NCBI GenBank assembly: GCA_002707155.1
Contig: PAME01000012.1
Location: 125,547-189,546, forward strand
DNA length: 64,000 nucleotides
Source of the DNA: Crocinitomicaceae bacterium
GTDB taxonomy: Bacteria; Bacteroidota; Bacteroidia; Flavobacteriales_G; Salibacteraceae
Direction of reading: 5' to 3'
The notes beneath the pieces are model-generated. The model was given only the letters and a program-made list of their open reading frames with translations, did no database searches and was not told the DNA's origin. A program made the translations under genes and the position numbers. This document shows, piece by piece, positions 17,960-27,629 of this stretch. Position 1 is the stretch's first letter. The number at the start of each line of letters is the position of its first letter.

Positions 17960-18532
17960 CTAGGCTCGCAATTCGACACGAGTTGCTCCTCTGCCATATT
18001 CGTTCATAAAACCATCATGAAAATCCAACCCGTAGGCTTTTATGATGTTGTGCAATTCTACTTTTAAAACGCCTTTTCCAATTCCATGAATGAATATAAT
18101 GGTGGGCTCACCTTTTTTAATCGATTCCTCTAAACAATTCACGGCATAATCAAGCTGATAGTTTAGCATTTCTCCCGGTGTCATGTGGCTATGACTTACC
18201 AATAAATCATGAATGTGTAAATCAAACTCTATGATATTTTTTCTATTTCTTTTTCCTCGAACTCGCCCTAATTCAATTGCATTTTCCTTTTGGTCTTGTT
18301 TTACTGTCTTTGGTTTATCTTCTGTTTTTATATGCGTTAAATTTGGTAAATGGGACTTGTACAGCTTTTCCAAACTGGATTCTTGTATTCCTAATTTTAG
18401 TACTTCAGCTGCTGAATACTCAAAGTTGAGCCCATCTACTTCTACAATTATTTTAGATTTATTGAACTGAACTACAGTGCCCTCAGACTTTTCGTCTATA
18501 ATTTTAACTTTATCTCCAATATTAAATTCCAC
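17960..18532 (-). CDS. Smr-domain protein (MutS2 C-terminal-like)
   Basis: A 190-residue protein. The N-terminal 45 residues form a KOW/SH3-like strand set (FNIGDKVKIIDEKSEGTVVQ), a basic linker follows, and residues of about 100-190 are an Smr domain. The Smr domain shows FDLHIHDLL, a LDYAVNCLEESI helix, the TIIFIHGIGKGVLK loop and the end GRGATRVEL. Smr domains act as DNA or RNA nicking or binding modules. The start is GTG at 18532, 4 nt after a -7 box. It is encoded alone, divergent from the Nudix gene. Confidence 0.85.
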   Translation of the reverse strand: MEFNIGDKVKIIDEKSEGTVVQFNKSKIIVEVDGLNFEYSAAEVLKLGIQESSLEKLYKSHLPNLTHIKTEDKPKTVKQDQKENAIELGRVRGKRNRKNIIEFDLHIHDLLVSHSHMTPGEMLNYQLDYAVNCLEESIKKGEPTIIFIHGIGKGVLKVELHNIIKAYGLDFHDGFMNEYGRGATRVELRA

Positions 18533-18536
18533 AAGA

Positions 18537-18544
18537 CAAATTTA
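18537..18544 (-). promoter_or_regulatory. -7 promoter box TAAATTTG of the Smr gene
   Basis: An exact TAnnTTTG on the minus strand, separated from the GTG start codon by only TCTT. This suggests a leaderless message. Confidence 0.5.
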
Positions 18545-18595
18545 GAATCACTTTGTGACTAACTATCAGTTATTATTGTTTTATATGATTTAATA

Positions 18596-19150
18596 ATGAA
18601 AGAACTCCCAAAAAAAGAAAACGATTGGATTACAAAAAGTTCTAAGGAAGTCTATAATAACCAATGGATTAGTGTGCATCATAATGAGGTTCAAAATCCA
18701 GGTGGAGGTGCTGGTATTTATGGAGTGGTGCACTTTAAAAATATTGCGATAGGTATTATTCCCGTTGATGCAAATGGCCTAATAACCTTGGTAGGGCAGT
18801 TTCGTTATCCTCACAAAGAGTATAGCTGGGAAATACCAGAAGGCGGAGGGCCAAAAGACGAGAACCCATTATCTGCAGCTAAAAGAGAATTGGAAGAAGA
18901 AACGGGACTTACATCCAAAAAATGGAGTAAAATATTAGAAATGGATTTGAGTAATTCAGCTTCGGATGAGAAAGCAATTATTTTTTTGGCCGAAAATTGT
19001 TTTCAAGGTAAATCTTTTCCTGAAGAGAGCGAAGCATTAGAAACAATAAAAATATCGATTGAGGAACTCCATATTAGAGTAGAGCAAGGAGAAATCAGGG
19101 ATAGCATGACCGTTGCCGCTGCTTTGTGGTTAAAGTTGAATAAAAGTTAA
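18596..19150 (+). CDS. NUDIX hydrolase, ADP-ribose pyrophosphatase-like
   Basis: A 184-residue protein. The Nudix box is visible around residues 83-105: GGGPKDEN, PLSAAKRELEEETGL, with the metal-binding REL-EE-TG core. Upstream PVDANGLITLVGQFRYP and SWEIPEGG are characteristic of ADP-sugar pyrophosphatases, which hydrolyse ADP-ribose to AMP and ribose 5-phosphate. The exact substrate is inferred from the subfamily. It is monocistronic, followed by a hairpin at 19178. Confidence 0.88.
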   Translation: MKELPKKENDWITKSSKEVYNNQWISVHHNEVQNPGGGAGIYGVVHFKNIAIGIIPVDANGLITLVGQFRYPHKEYSWEIPEGGGPKDENPLSAAKRELEEETGLTSKKWSKILEMDLSNSASDEKAIIFLAENCFQGKSFPEESEALETIKISIEELHIRVEQGEIRDSMTVAAALWLKLNKS

Positions 19151-19177
19151 CGTCGAAAGTTGCTATCAAAAAAAAGA

Positions 19178-19201
19178 GCCTTTTCGATTAATCGAAAAGG
19201 C
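19178..19201. terminator. 24-bp perfect hairpin, probable bidirectional terminator
   Basis: GCCTTTTCGATT followed by its exact reverse complement, 27 nt after the Nudix stop. An A run on the left gives a U tract for the minus-strand gene at 19223-19369, so the hairpin probably serves both converging genes. The T tract on the plus side is short (CTTTG). Confidence 0.65.
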
Positions 19202-19222
19202 CTTTGTAGTTAAGTGAATTAA

Positions 19223-19369
19223 CTACTGAGAGATTATCTTGAGATTAGGATAACGCTCTTTCCAGATTTCTAATGCCGATATATTGGCAAGAGTAATTGT
19301 AGTGCGATTGTCCAACCTTACTTTTATTTTTTTAGCTACTTCTTTTATTTTATTTACTGAGTTTTTCAT
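19223..19369 (-). CDS. Small basic protein, 48 residues, unknown function
   Basis: ATG at 19369-19367 opens a frame of 48 codons ending in TAG at 19225-19223. The protein starts MKNSVNKIKEVAKKIKVRLD and continues NRTTITLANISALEIWKERY with a final PNLKIISQ. It looks genuine. The first half is Lys-rich and helical, the second half is balanced with Trp and Tyr, and the frame fills an otherwise empty 300-nt gap bounded by a hairpin at its 3' end. I do not recognise a function; small conserved proteins of this style occur in Flavobacteriia. It is too short for many gene callers. Confidence 0.6.
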   Translation of the reverse strand: MKNSVNKIKEVAKKIKVRLDNRTTITLANISALEIWKERYPNLKIISQ

Positions 19370-19460
19370 GTTATAACAATTTAAGTTGTTGAGTTATAAT
19401 GATTAGACGCAACTACTGTAAATTTGTTTCTTCATCATTGTTAAATTGAATTAATACAAA

Positions 19461-20234
19461 ATGCTCACAATAATTTCTCCTTCAAAAACTTTGGACTTTG
19501 AAACTAATCGAGAACTTTCCATGCAATCAGAACCTGGATTATTGAAAGATTCAGAAAAGATTATGAAAGTGCTTCAAAAGAAAAGCGCTGAGAAATTAAT
19601 GGAATTACAGAGCATTAGTAAAAATTTGGCTGAGTTGAATTTTGAGAGAAACCAAATATGGAATTCAACTCATGATTCTAATCAAACTCGATCGGCTTTA
19701 ACCGCATTTAAAGGAGATGTTTATGTTGGGTTGGACGCAAATAATTTTAGCGATTTAGAGGACCAGTTTGCAAATGACCATCTTAGAATTTTATCAGGAT
19801 TATACGGTATTTTGAAGCCTTCAGATCAAATAATGCCCTACAGATTAGAAATGGGTACTAAGCTAAAAACGACCAGAGGAAAGGATATCTATTCATTTTG
19901 GAAAAGTAGAATAACAGAAATCGTAAATCAAGAGTTGGCCGAGCAATCAAATCCGGCTTTAATTAATTTAGCTAGTGATGAATATTACAACGTGCTCGAT
20001 CCAAAAGCCATTAAACATAAAATAATTCAACCGGTTTTTATGGATAAGAAAAATGGTAAGTATAAAGTGATTTCATTTTACGCTAAGAAAGCGCGTGGCT
20101 TAATGAGCCGTTTTATGATTAAAAATCAAATTGATGCGCCTGAATTATTGCAGGGTTTTGATGCTGAAGGCTATTTGCATAAACCAGATATGTCTACAAC
20201 AGATAAATGGGTTTTTGCGCGCGACCAAGAATAA
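19461..20234 (+). CDS. yaaA: Peroxide stress protein YaaA (UPF0246 family)
   Basis: A 257-residue protein beginning MLTIISPSKTLDFE, the family hallmark, with ALTAFKGDVYVGLDA, RILSGLYGILKPSD and FYAKKARGLMSRFMI further on, all conserved in YaaA. The E. coli member limits iron-driven oxidative damage to DNA and binds DNA. Length and start are canonical. The next gene, a thioredoxin-like protein, begins 69 nt downstream, so both may belong to a redox-stress transcript. Confidence 0.93.
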   Translation: MLTIISPSKTLDFETNRELSMQSEPGLLKDSEKIMKVLQKKSAEKLMELQSISKNLAELNFERNQIWNSTHDSNQTRSALTAFKGDVYVGLDANNFSDLEDQFANDHLRILSGLYGILKPSDQIMPYRLEMGTKLKTTRGKDIYSFWKSRITEIVNQELAEQSNPALINLASDEYYNVLDPKAIKHKIIQPVFMDKKNGKYKVISFYAKKARGLMSRFMIKNQIDAPELLQGFDAEGYLHKPDMSTTDKWVFARDQE

Positions 20235-20303
20235 CTAATAGTGATGTAGATTACATTGATTGAACCATACTAAAGTGATCTTTGTCAGAAGAACAAATTT
20301 ATT

Positions 20304-20903
20304 ATGCAAGAATTATTAAGAAATAATTGGGAGACTGCAATGAGTTATGATGAGTACATAACCATGCTAGAGAAGTTGGTTTCAGAAGGCAAAACTACTG
20401 GCCCAAATCAGTCTGAAGCATTTGCGTATCATACAAAAATGGCAGCTCAACGTATTAACAAGTGGAATAAGATTTTTAAACTTAGCGAGGAGCAATTAGA
20501 CGCTTTTGGGAGTTTTAAAGCAAAGCCCGAAAAATTGGGTTGGCTATTGTTAGTTGAAGCATGGTGTGGAGATGTTGGTCAAAACTTAGCTCCCTTAAAA
20601 AAGATTGCCGATGCCGCTGATATTGAATTAAAGCTTGTGCTTAGAGATGATAACTTGACTTTAATGGATCAGTTTTTAACAAATGGAGGAAGATCTATTC
20701 CGAAGTTAATTGCTATCAATCTAGATGTATTTTCTTCTCCTTGGAGTTGGGGCCCGCGCCCAGATGTGTTGCAGGAGTGGTACTTAAATAAAAAGAGTGC
20801 AGCTGATTTCAATTATGAAACGGTGTCGGAAGAAATGCATTTGTGGTATGCAAAAAATCGTCATGCTGAGCTGGTCGATGAAATAGTTGAATTGTTGAAC
20901 TGA
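20304..20903 (+). CDS. Thioredoxin-fold protein lacking the second active-site cysteine
   Basis: A 199-residue protein. The thioredoxin-like core begins near residue 78 with LGWLLLVEAWCGDVGQN, where only Cys88 of the usual CxxC is present, and continues to the cis-Pro region GGRSIPKLIAIN. Residues 1-75 are a helical N-terminal extension. In relatives the motif is often WCGDC or WCGDA. Loss of the second Cys would favour a monothiol or purely structural role rather than dithiol exchange. The fold is secure; the activity is not. Confidence 0.8.
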   Translation: MQELLRNNWETAMSYDEYITMLEKLVSEGKTTGPNQSEAFAYHTKMAAQRINKWNKIFKLSEEQLDAFGSFKAKPEKLGWLLLVEAWCGDVGQNLAPLKKIADAADIELKLVLRDDNLTLMDQFLTNGGRSIPKLIAINLDVFSSPWSWGPRPDVLQEWYLNKKSAADFNYETVSEEMHLWYAKNRHAELVDEIVELLN

Positions 20904-21041
20904 GAAGGGAGAGGTGCTTTAGTGTTGAGGAACAACACTTTATAAAAACTTGTGTAAAAACATCATAAACAATTAACAAATTAGTTACAGCTGCAATTTA
21001 AAAACATCGCATATTTATCCTTTACCAGAAGCGTCAAAAAA

Positions 21042-22250
21042 ATGAGTTTTACAAACAAAAATATCAATGAGAAATCTTTTGCGGGTATTGTCGCATTGAT
21101 GTTCATGTTGTCTTTTTTTGCATTTAATTCTTATACAGGATATGAGGTTAAGCACTCCAAAATTGACCGATACAAATACCTAAATAATTATCATTCTAAA
21201 AGGGTAAACGCTAAAATTGCAACAAGCTTCAAAGGGCTTTCTGAGTTGAAGTCTTTTGAAAAGCAATCTGAAAATTATCACTTGGATTACTCTGTAAGAA
21301 TGGCAAAAAGAAACTTCGCCCAAGATATTCCTGCAAAAGACTATTCTTCAAATGTACAACCACTTATTTCAAGTGTCGCTCCACGGTCAGAAAGCGCTGA
21401 TTTTGAGTTAGAAAAAATGCCCTATGCTAGGAACATTGATTTCATACTGAATCCAGTAGAGACTTTTGGTTTAATGCCAACACGTGATGAAGTTGAATAT
21501 GCTTTAGATCAAAAATCGAAATTTAAGCAGGTTAATTTCTACCTGGGTTTAGCAGTTAATTCAAAGTTTGGAGTTTCAAACTATCATAATGCCAACTATG
21601 CAGAGCAATTTACTGCAGGTATTTTCAAAGACTATGTTAGCTCATCAGTTAAAATGATGGACGAATCTATCGCAATAGGTTATGGTGGACAAGTTTTTGG
21701 TGGTGTAAATCTGAACAATGGAATTAGTATTGAAGGAGGAGTTGCTATTTTAAAAATCAGCGGCAATTCGGTTTATAATATTGAGCATAGTTATATAAGA
21801 GAAGTTGAGCGAACGGAATGGATAGTAACAGGTGAAAATGATTACGAAGCAATAGTGGCAACAGATTTTGTTGAATCGAATGCATTTGACACGGTTAGTT
21901 CTTCGTTCTCAAGAAACGTAATTCAAGTGCCGTTAAACGTTAATTGTTCTTTTGACTTTGGAAGAGTTAAACCCTTTGTTACAGCAGGTGTAAATGTTCT
22001 TTTTACAAGCAAAGGAAGCCAAAACATGTACAGTTCGTTTCAAGATAAATCAGTAGTTACAAATGATTTAAAAGGACTTAATCAGTTGAATTTGCAGGCT
22101 GGAGTCGGCGTTGATATTGAAATCTCGAGTAGATTTAACGCTAGAATAAAACCAACTCTAGATATAGGGGTATGGAATGAAAACCCAGTATATATGAATG
22201 GAAATCTAAGAGACTTTTCTATTCAAACGGGTTTGTATTATAAGTTTTAG
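21042..22250 (+). CDS. Predicted outer-membrane beta-barrel protein of unknown function
   Basis: A 402-residue protein. A single hydrophobic segment (about residues 14-30, GIVALMFMLSFFAFNSY) is preceded by a polar N-terminus. A charged region to about residue 160 follows, then alternating strands (VNFYLGLAVNSKFG, IAIGYGGQVFGGVNLNNG, VKPFVTAGVNVLF, ARIKPTLDIGVW) ending FSIQTGLYYKF, a barrel-type C-terminus. The long spacer between signal or anchor and barrel is unusual. It ends 2 nt from the convergent terC gene. No specific function is recognised. Confidence 0.7.
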   Translation: MSFTNKNINEKSFAGIVALMFMLSFFAFNSYTGYEVKHSKIDRYKYLNNYHSKRVNAKIATSFKGLSELKSFEKQSENYHLDYSVRMAKRNFAQDIPAKDYSSNVQPLISSVAPRSESADFELEKMPYARNIDFILNPVETFGLMPTRDEVEYALDQKSKFKQVNFYLGLAVNSKFGVSNYHNANYAEQFTAGIFKDYVSSSVKMMDESIAIGYGGQVFGGVNLNNGISIEGGVAILKISGNSVYNIEHSYIREVERTEWIVTGENDYEAIVATDFVESNAFDTVSSSFSRNVIQVPLNVNCSFDFGRVKPFVTAGVNVLFTSKGSQNMYSSFQDKSVVTNDLKGLNQLNLQAGVGVDIEISSRFNARIKPTLDIGVWNENPVYMNGNLRDFSIQTGLYYKF

Positions 22251-22252
22251 CG

Positions 22253-23017
22253 TTAATTCTCTGCTACAGTATTGCCTTTTATTTTCCTATTCAGCTTTAC
22301 TTTTTTTGCTCTGCTTCTATCCCTTACTTTAATATTTAGCACTTCTACTATGAGTGAAAAGAATACTGCGAAATAGATATAACCTTTTGGCACATGAACA
22401 CTTGCACCATCTAATACCAGCATAAACCCTATTAGTATTAAAAAAGACAATGCCAAAATTTCCATAGTAGGGTGTTCTTGAATAAAGTCGGCAATTCTTC
22501 CTGCAAACGTCATCATTACAAACATGGCAATAACTACCGCAATAATCATAATGGCAATTTGTTGAGTTAGTCCAACTGCGGTGAGAATGGAGTCAAATGA
22601 AAAGATAATATCCATTGCAATTATTTGAAGAATAATTTTGCCCCCAGATTTCAGCTCTTTATTACCCAGAATTTCATTTTCTTCTACTTCCATCTTATGG
22701 TGAATTTCACTAGTACTCTTTGCTATGAGAAAAAGTCCACCCGCTAATAAAATTAAGTCCCTTCCACTCACCCCATGGTCGAATATTGAGAATAATGGTT
22801 CAGAGAAAGTAATAATCCAAGAGATTCCAAATAACAAACCGATACGCAATATAAGCGCTAGTATCAGGCCAGTGTTTCTGGTTTTTGCTCGATCTTCTTT
22901 GGGAAGTCGATTAGCCAAAATTGAGATAAAAATAATATTATCTACTCCCAAAACAATTTCTAAAAAAGTTAATGTAAGTAGGGCTATAGAAGTTTCAGGC
23001 AGAAGAAAAATTTCCAT
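22253..23017 (-). CDS. TerC-family integral membrane protein
   Basis: A 254-residue protein with about seven membrane helices. The two TerC signatures are present: LEIVLGVDNIIFISIL near the N-terminus and IIAMDIIFSFDSILTAVGLT in the middle, each with the conserved acidic residues in a membrane helix. Family members are linked to metal ion efflux, for example manganese, and tellurite resistance. The substrate is not evident here. It is encoded alone, convergent with the barrel protein gene. Confidence 0.88.
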   Translation of the reverse strand: MEIFLLPETSIALLTLTFLEIVLGVDNIIFISILANRLPKEDRAKTRNTGLILALILRIGLLFGISWIITFSEPLFSIFDHGVSGRDLILLAGGLFLIAKSTSEIHHKMEVEENEILGNKELKSGGKIILQIIAMDIIFSFDSILTAVGLTQQIAIMIIAVVIAMFVMMTFAGRIADFIQEHPTMEILALSFLILIGFMLVLDGASVHVPKGYIYFAVFFSLIVEVLNIKVRDRSRAKKVKLNRKIKGNTVAEN

Positions 23018-23101
23018 TTTGATGCAGTTTTAGTATATAGTAAAAGCCAGTTTACAAAGAGAGAGTTGTTTATTGAAATTCACCTTTAAATTTAGATTAC
23101 G

Positions 23102-23434
23102 TTATTTGAACATATTGCCAAGACTAGGCATGCCAGGTATATTTGGCATAGCTTCCCGAGCAACTGCCGCCATTTCTGCTTCATTTATCGACCGTGCTTT
23201 CTCCAAAGCACTATTTGTTGCCAAAAGAATGTGACGGCTTAAGTCTTCAGCATTAAATGTTTTAGCTTCATCGTTCAATAAAATCTGTACAATTCGACTA
23301 TTTGCCGTAGAAATTACTCGCACGTATTCACCAGAAGCACCTTCAACGTGTACCGAATCTAACCTTAATTTAGTTGCTTCAGCCTTTACTTTTGCTTCTT
23401 CAAGTTTCTCTTTTAAACCACCTAGTCCTAACAT
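23102..23434 (-). CDS. Nucleoid-associated protein of the YbaB/EbfC family
   Basis: A 110-residue protein with an N-terminal helix LKEKLEEAKVKAEATKLRL, a central beta sheet (VEGASGEYVRVISTANSRIV), and a C-terminal helix ending in a Met/Pro/Gly-rich tail (MPNIPGMPSLGNMF), all typical of YbaB. The family binds DNA as a dimer. It starts 6 nt after mutB and probably shares its transcript. Confidence 0.9.
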   Translation of the reverse strand: MLGLGGLKEKLEEAKVKAEATKLRLDSVHVEGASGEYVRVISTANSRIVQILLNDEAKTFNAEDLSRHILLATNSALEKARSINEAEMAAVAREAMPNIPGMPSLGNMFK

Positions 23435-23440
23435 CTGTTT

Positions 23441-25573
23441 TTATTTATATGCTTCAATTAAAATGTGCAATATTTCTTGAGCTGCTTTTGGGATTTTTGT
23501 TCCCGGACCATAAACACCAGCAACGCCATTTTCAAAAAGATAATCGTAATCTTTCGGGGGAATTACCACTCCAGCAATTACTAAAATATCTTCTCTGCCA
23601 GCATTTTTTAGTGCCTCGATAACTTTTGGGACCAATGTTTTGTGTCCTGCAGCCAAACTCGATACTCCTAAAATATGCACATCGTTTTCAATGGCTTGTT
23701 TAGCGGCTTCTTCAGGTGTCTGAAATAAAGGTCCAATGTCTACATCAAATCCAATATCCGCAAATGAAGTCGCAATAACTTTAGCACCTCTATCATGACC
23801 ATCTTGCCCCATTTTAGCTACCATTATTCTAGGTCGGCGTCCATCTAATTCTGCAAATACATCAGATAACCGTCTTGCTTCTAAAAAATCTTTGTCTTCC
23901 ATAACTTCTGATGAATATACCCCTGAAATACTCTGAATAACAGCTTTGTAGCGACCGAAAGTTTTTTCCATAGCATCACTTATTTCACCAAGTGATGCGC
24001 GTTTTCTTGCACATTCAATCGCAGCTGTAAGTAAGTTGCCTTCTCCCGATGCTGCTACTCGCGCTAATTCATTAAGCGCTGCTTGAGTTTCTTCTTCATT
24101 TCTTTCAGCTCTTAGTTTTTCAAGACGTTCTATTTGCGATTTTCGAACGGAATCATTGTCTACTTCTAGGAGCTCTATTTCTTCTTTGATTTCAGGTTCA
24201 TAGCGATTTACGCCAACAATTACGTCAGTACCACTATCAATTCTTGCTTGGCGTCGAGCAGCTGCTTCCTCAATGCGCATTTTGGGTAATCCCGTTTCAA
24301 TTGCCTTTGCCATTCCGCCTAGCTCTTCAACTTCCTGGATGAGATCCCAAGCTCTATGCACAAGATCATCCGTCAATTTTTCAACGTAATAAGAGCCACC
24401 CCAAGGGTCAACGACTCCAGTAATATTAGCTTCTTGCTGTAAGAATATTTGCGTGTTTCTAGCAATTCTAGCAGAGAAATCAGTGGGTAATGCAATGGCT
24501 TCATCCAAGGCATTTGTATGTAAAGATTGAGTGCCGCCCATTGCTGCAGCCATTGCTTCCACACAAGTTCTTGCCACATTGTTAAAAGGATCCTGCTCTG
24601 TTAAACTCCAGCCCGATGTTTGACAATGGGTCCTTAAAGCCATAGACTTTTCATTCTTTGGGTTGAATTGCTTGATCAACTTTGCCCAAAGCATACGAGC
24701 CGCTCGCATTTTGGCAATTTCCATAAAATGGTCCATACCAATGCCCCAAAAGAAACTTAGTCTTGGAGCGAATTTGTCAATTTCCATCCCAGCTGCAATA
24801 CCTGCTCTCACATATTCTAATCCATCAGCTAAGGTGTAGGCGAGTTCTATGTCATTAGTTGCGCCTGCTTCTTGCATATGATAGCCAGAAATGCTGATGG
24901 AGTTGAACTTTGGCATATTTTGAGCCGTAAATTCAAATATGTCTGAGATAATCCGCATTGAAGGAGCAGGTGGGTAGATATAGGTGTTTCTTACCATGAA
25001 TTCCTTGAGAATATCATTTTGAATTGTACCGGCTAAGTCTTCTAGTTTTACCCCTTGTTCTTCTGCGGCAACAATATAGAATGCCATAATTGGAACAACG
25101 GCTCCATTCATCGTCATACTCACCGACATCTTATTTAAGGGAATTTGATCGAAGAGTAATTTCATATCCAAAATAGAATCGATAGCAACTCCAGCTTTAC
25201 CTACATCGCCTTCTACTCGAGGGTGATCGGAGTCATAACCACGGTGGGTAGCCAAGTCAAAAGCAACTGAAAGTCCTTTTTGACCTGCTGCTAAATTCCT
25301 TCTGTAGAAAGCATTGGATTCTTCTGCGGTACTAAATCCAGCGTATTGTCGCACAGTCCAAGGACGCGAAGCGTACATACTAGAATAAGGTCCTCTTAAA
25401 AATGGGGCCTTCCCGGCACCAAATTCTAAATGCTCAAGTTCCTTGAGATCATTTTCTGAGTATTTAGTTTGAATGTCAATTTTTTCGGCGGCTGTAAACG
25501 AGATTTTTCCCTCTGCATTATCTTCTGAAGTAGTTTCAGATTTTAAAGGGATAGTTGAAAAGTCTTTTCTCAT
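23441..25573 (-). CDS. mutB: Methylmalonyl-CoA mutase, large (catalytic) subunit
   Basis: A 710-residue adenosylcobalamin enzyme that interconverts succinyl-CoA and (R)-methylmalonyl-CoA. The TIM-barrel part contains [20 protein letters not shown] and [16 protein letters not shown]. The C-terminal B12 domain contains [10 protein letters not shown] (about residue 590), with the lower-ligand histidine, and GVVIPPKDY near the end. The length is normal. The start codon overlaps the mutA stop by 4 nt (ATGA), so the subunits are translationally coupled; ybaB follows 6 nt downstream. Confidence 0.96.
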   Translation of the reverse strand: MRKDFSTIPLKSETTSEDNAEGKISFTAAEKIDIQTKYSENDLKELEHLEFGAGKAPFLRGPYSSMYASRPWTVRQYAGFSTAEESNAFYRRNLAAGQKGLSVAFDLATHRGYDSDHPRVEGDVGKAGVAIDSILDMKLLFDQIPLNKMSVSMTMNGAVVPIMAFYIVAAEEQGVKLEDLAGTIQNDILKEFMVRNTYIYPPAPSMRIISDIFEFTAQNMPKFNSISISGYHMQEAGATNDIELAYTLADGLEYVRAGIAAGMEIDKFAPRLSFFWGIGMDHFMEIAKMRAARMLWAKLIKQFNPKNEKSMALRTHCQTSGWSLTEQDPFNNVARTCVEAMAAAMGGTQSLHTNALDEAIALPTDFSARIARNTQIFLQQEANITGVVDPWGGSYYVEKLTDDLVHRAWDLIQEVEELGGMAKAIETGLPKMRIEEAAARRQARIDSGTDVIVGVNRYEPEIKEEIELLEVDNDSVRKSQIERLEKLRAERNEEETQAALNELARVAASGEGNLLTAAIECARKRASLGEISDAMEKTFGRYKAVIQSISGVYSSEVMEDKDFLEARRLSDVFAELDGRRPRIMVAKMGQDGHDRGAKVIATSFADIGFDVDIGPLFQTPEEAAKQAIENDVHILGVSSLAAGHKTLVPKVIEALKNAGREDILVIAGVVIPPKDYDYLFENGVAGVYGPGTKIPKAAQEILHILIEAYK

Positions 25574-26991
25574 TTTATTTCCTCCAATTCTTTTGACAGT
25601 CGTTCTTCTTCTGCTTTCCCAACAATTCTTATAGGTTGTATTGGTGAAAAGTCAAATTTATTTTTCTCATCTTTTATTGCGCTAATGGCAAACCTATCCA
25701 GTGCCTTTTCATTTTGATTTGAATATAAATTTACTCCTAAAACCTTTATATCTCTTTTTTCAAAAGCCGCGATTTGTGCACTGGCTTCTTCTTGCAATTC
25801 TCGGTGAAGATTACCAGAAGTTACCAAGCCAATAAAACCACCTTTCTTTTCAATTTTCTGAAATTTTAGCCAAGCTTTTTCTGCTAGTTCTTGGGTCAAT
25901 TGTTCGATATAATAACTACCTCCAGCTGGGTCAATCACTTTATCAAAATAAGATTCTTCTTTCAGTAATAGCTGAACATTTCTAGCAACTCGGTGAGAAA
26001 ACTCATTACCTTCTTCCCATGCTGAATTGTAGGATTTAACCTCAATTCCATCGACTCCACCTAATGATGCAGACATGGCTTGCGTCGTTGCTCTAAGCAT
26101 ATTGACATATGGATCGTAAACGGTGTTCCAAAACTCTGAAGTTTGAGCATTAATTACTATTGACTTACTGCAAGAATGTTTAGGATTATACTCTTCTATC
26201 ATTCGAGACCAAAGCATCCGAAAAGCACGAAATTTAGCAATTTCTGAAAAGAAATCGCGGCCAATTGCTAGTTCAATCTTTATCTGAGCAGATGCGTCAT
26301 CAATGGAAATGCCGCTTTCTAATAATTCCACTAAATACTCATGGGCTTGGGCCAGTGCTAAACCGATTTCTGAAACTGCGCCAGCTCCACAATTATGATA
26401 AATACCTGCATTTACTGTAAAGACTCTGAGTCCTTTGTAATCGGCAAAACCTTTAATGGCATCAATACCAGGCAATAGTTCTTGTTTTTTATTGCTCCAA
26501 TTTCCAGTAATTGCTGCTTTGCTTATCGGGTCAAAATTTAAATGAATTTGATAGGCGTTTTTTTCTTTTCCAAATGCATGAGCTATGACCTTTGAGAGTT
26601 GTTCAAGACTGGAATAATCTGAGAATTCTGTGTTTATATATTCTGGAGCAATATTCAGTAAAGTATCAGCTGTTGGGTCACCTTTCAGCTTTATGCCCGT
26701 TAATCCTTTGTTTAGTAAATCTAAAATTTCGGTATTATCTGATTTAGTATCATTGGATAGTTGAATGGTTTGGTAGATTGCCCAATCGTTATTTTCGGAT
26801 TTTACTCCTCTTCTTGCATTCGGCAGGTAAAGATTTTCTGACGATGTATATACGGGTTCGGTTGTGGAACCTAAAACGTTTTCTTTTATTAAGTCTTCAT
26901 AGGGTTTGCCCTTTAAATCCTTTTCAATTTGTGCTTTCCATTCTTTGTTCGAAAAAGGAGGGAAATCGCTGAATAAACGTTCGTTTTTCAT
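25570..26991 (-). CDS. mutA: Methylmalonyl-CoA mutase, small subunit
   Basis: A 473-residue non-catalytic partner of mutB with the same TIM-barrel fold, seen in [29 protein letters not shown] and [13 protein letters not shown]. It lacks the B12-binding DxHxxG domain and is shorter than the ~630-residue small subunits that keep a degenerate copy of it, as expected for many Bacteroidetes. It is 97 nt downstream of the DivIC-like gene and overlaps mutB by 4 nt. Confidence 0.93.
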   Translation of the reverse strand: MKNERLFSDFPPFSNKEWKAQIEKDLKGKPYEDLIKENVLGSTTEPVYTSSENLYLPNARRGVKSENNDWAIYQTIQLSNDTKSDNTEILDLLNKGLTGIKLKGDPTADTLLNIAPEYINTEFSDYSSLEQLSKVIAHAFGKEKNAYQIHLNFDPISKAAITGNWSNKKQELLPGIDAIKGFADYKGLRVFTVNAGIYHNCGAGAVSEIGLALAQAHEYLVELLESGISIDDASAQIKIELAIGRDFFSEIAKFRAFRMLWSRMIEEYNPKHSCSKSIVINAQTSEFWNTVYDPYVNMLRATTQAMSASLGGVDGIEVKSYNSAWEEGNEFSHRVARNVQLLLKEESYFDKVIDPAGGSYYIEQLTQELAEKAWLKFQKIEKKGGFIGLVTSGNLHRELQEEASAQIAAFEKRDIKVLGVNLYSNQNEKALDRFAISAIKDEKNKFDFSPIQPIRIVGKAEEERLSKELEEIK

Positions 26992-27088
26992 TAGTTTGTA
27001 CTTGGTTCACAAATGTAAGTTATTCAAAGAATGATGACAAGAACTGCAATTAAATGGGAGGAAGTAAAAATCTGGTCTGTGGGTAGAT

Positions 27089-27436
27089 TTATTCTTCCAT
27101 AGTTTTTGGAGCACTGCTGGCTGACTTATCCTCAACAATTACGAAAATATCTTCGTTTGGTTTTTTCATAAGATACTTTTCTCGCGCAAACTTTTCCAGG
27201 TTATCATCATTGGTTAAAAGGTTATTAAGGTCTTCACTCGTTTGTCCAATTTGAACTTTGTAGTACTCTTTATTTTCCTCTAGTTTACCTAACTCTTGTT
27301 TGAGATGCCATTGTGAAATAAGATCATGTCTGTCGAAAAAAAGCATGTAGATAAAAAAACATATCAAGGTTATTGCGTAACGATTGCGTAACCAACTAGG
27401 AAGTTTTTTGAATGCTGAAATAATGCGTTGAGGCAT
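27089..27436 (-). CDS. FtsB/DivIC-family septum formation initiator
   Basis: A 115-residue bitopic protein: a short cytoplasmic basic stretch, one membrane helix (about residues 20-36, YAITLICFFIYMLFF), then a periplasmic coiled coil (LKQELGKLEENKEYYKVQI) and the family motif EKFAREKYLMKKPNEDIFVI. These proteins join FtsL and FtsQ in the divisome. A -7 box TAAGTTTG ends only 4 nt before its ATG. It is the first gene of a run with mutA, mutB and ybaB. Confidence 0.88.
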   Translation of the reverse strand: MPQRIISAFKKLPSWLRNRYAITLICFFIYMLFFDRHDLISQWHLKQELGKLEENKEYYKVQIGQTSEDLNNLLTNDDNLEKFAREKYLMKKPNEDIFVIVEDKSASSAPKTMEE

Positions 27437-27440
27437 AATA

Positions 27441-27448
27441 CAAACTTA
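27441..27448 (-). promoter_or_regulatory. -7 promoter box TAAGTTTG of the DivIC-like gene
   Basis: An exact TAnnTTTG on the minus strand, with TATT between it and the ATG at 27436. No clear TTG at -33. Suggests a leaderless transcript. Confidence 0.45.
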
Positions 27449-27599
27449 ACTGTAAAATGAAATTGCCTACCATTAATTTCTAATGCTTTTAATCAAGCAA
27501 ACGTTTATATCTATTAGTGGAGAGGTTAGCAGACCTTAGTCAAAACTATTAGCATGTAAAATGTATGTTGCTCAACATTTTTTGAAGGTACTCAGCGCT

Positions 27600-27607
27600 T
27601 ATATTTG
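27600..27607 (+). promoter_or_regulatory. -7 promoter box TATATTTG of the 27630 gene
   Basis: Exact TAnnTTTG, 22 nt before the ATG. The nearest TTG (27582-27584) gives a short 15-nt spacer. Confidence 0.45.
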
Positions 27608-27629
27608 GCGTTCGTGATAAATTAAGAAA

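Noticed and set aside
20921-20939. Hairpin AGTGTTG / CAACACT after the thioredoxin-like gene as a terminator
   Set aside because: Stem is short and the tail TTTATAAAAA is not a proper T run; left as uncertain.
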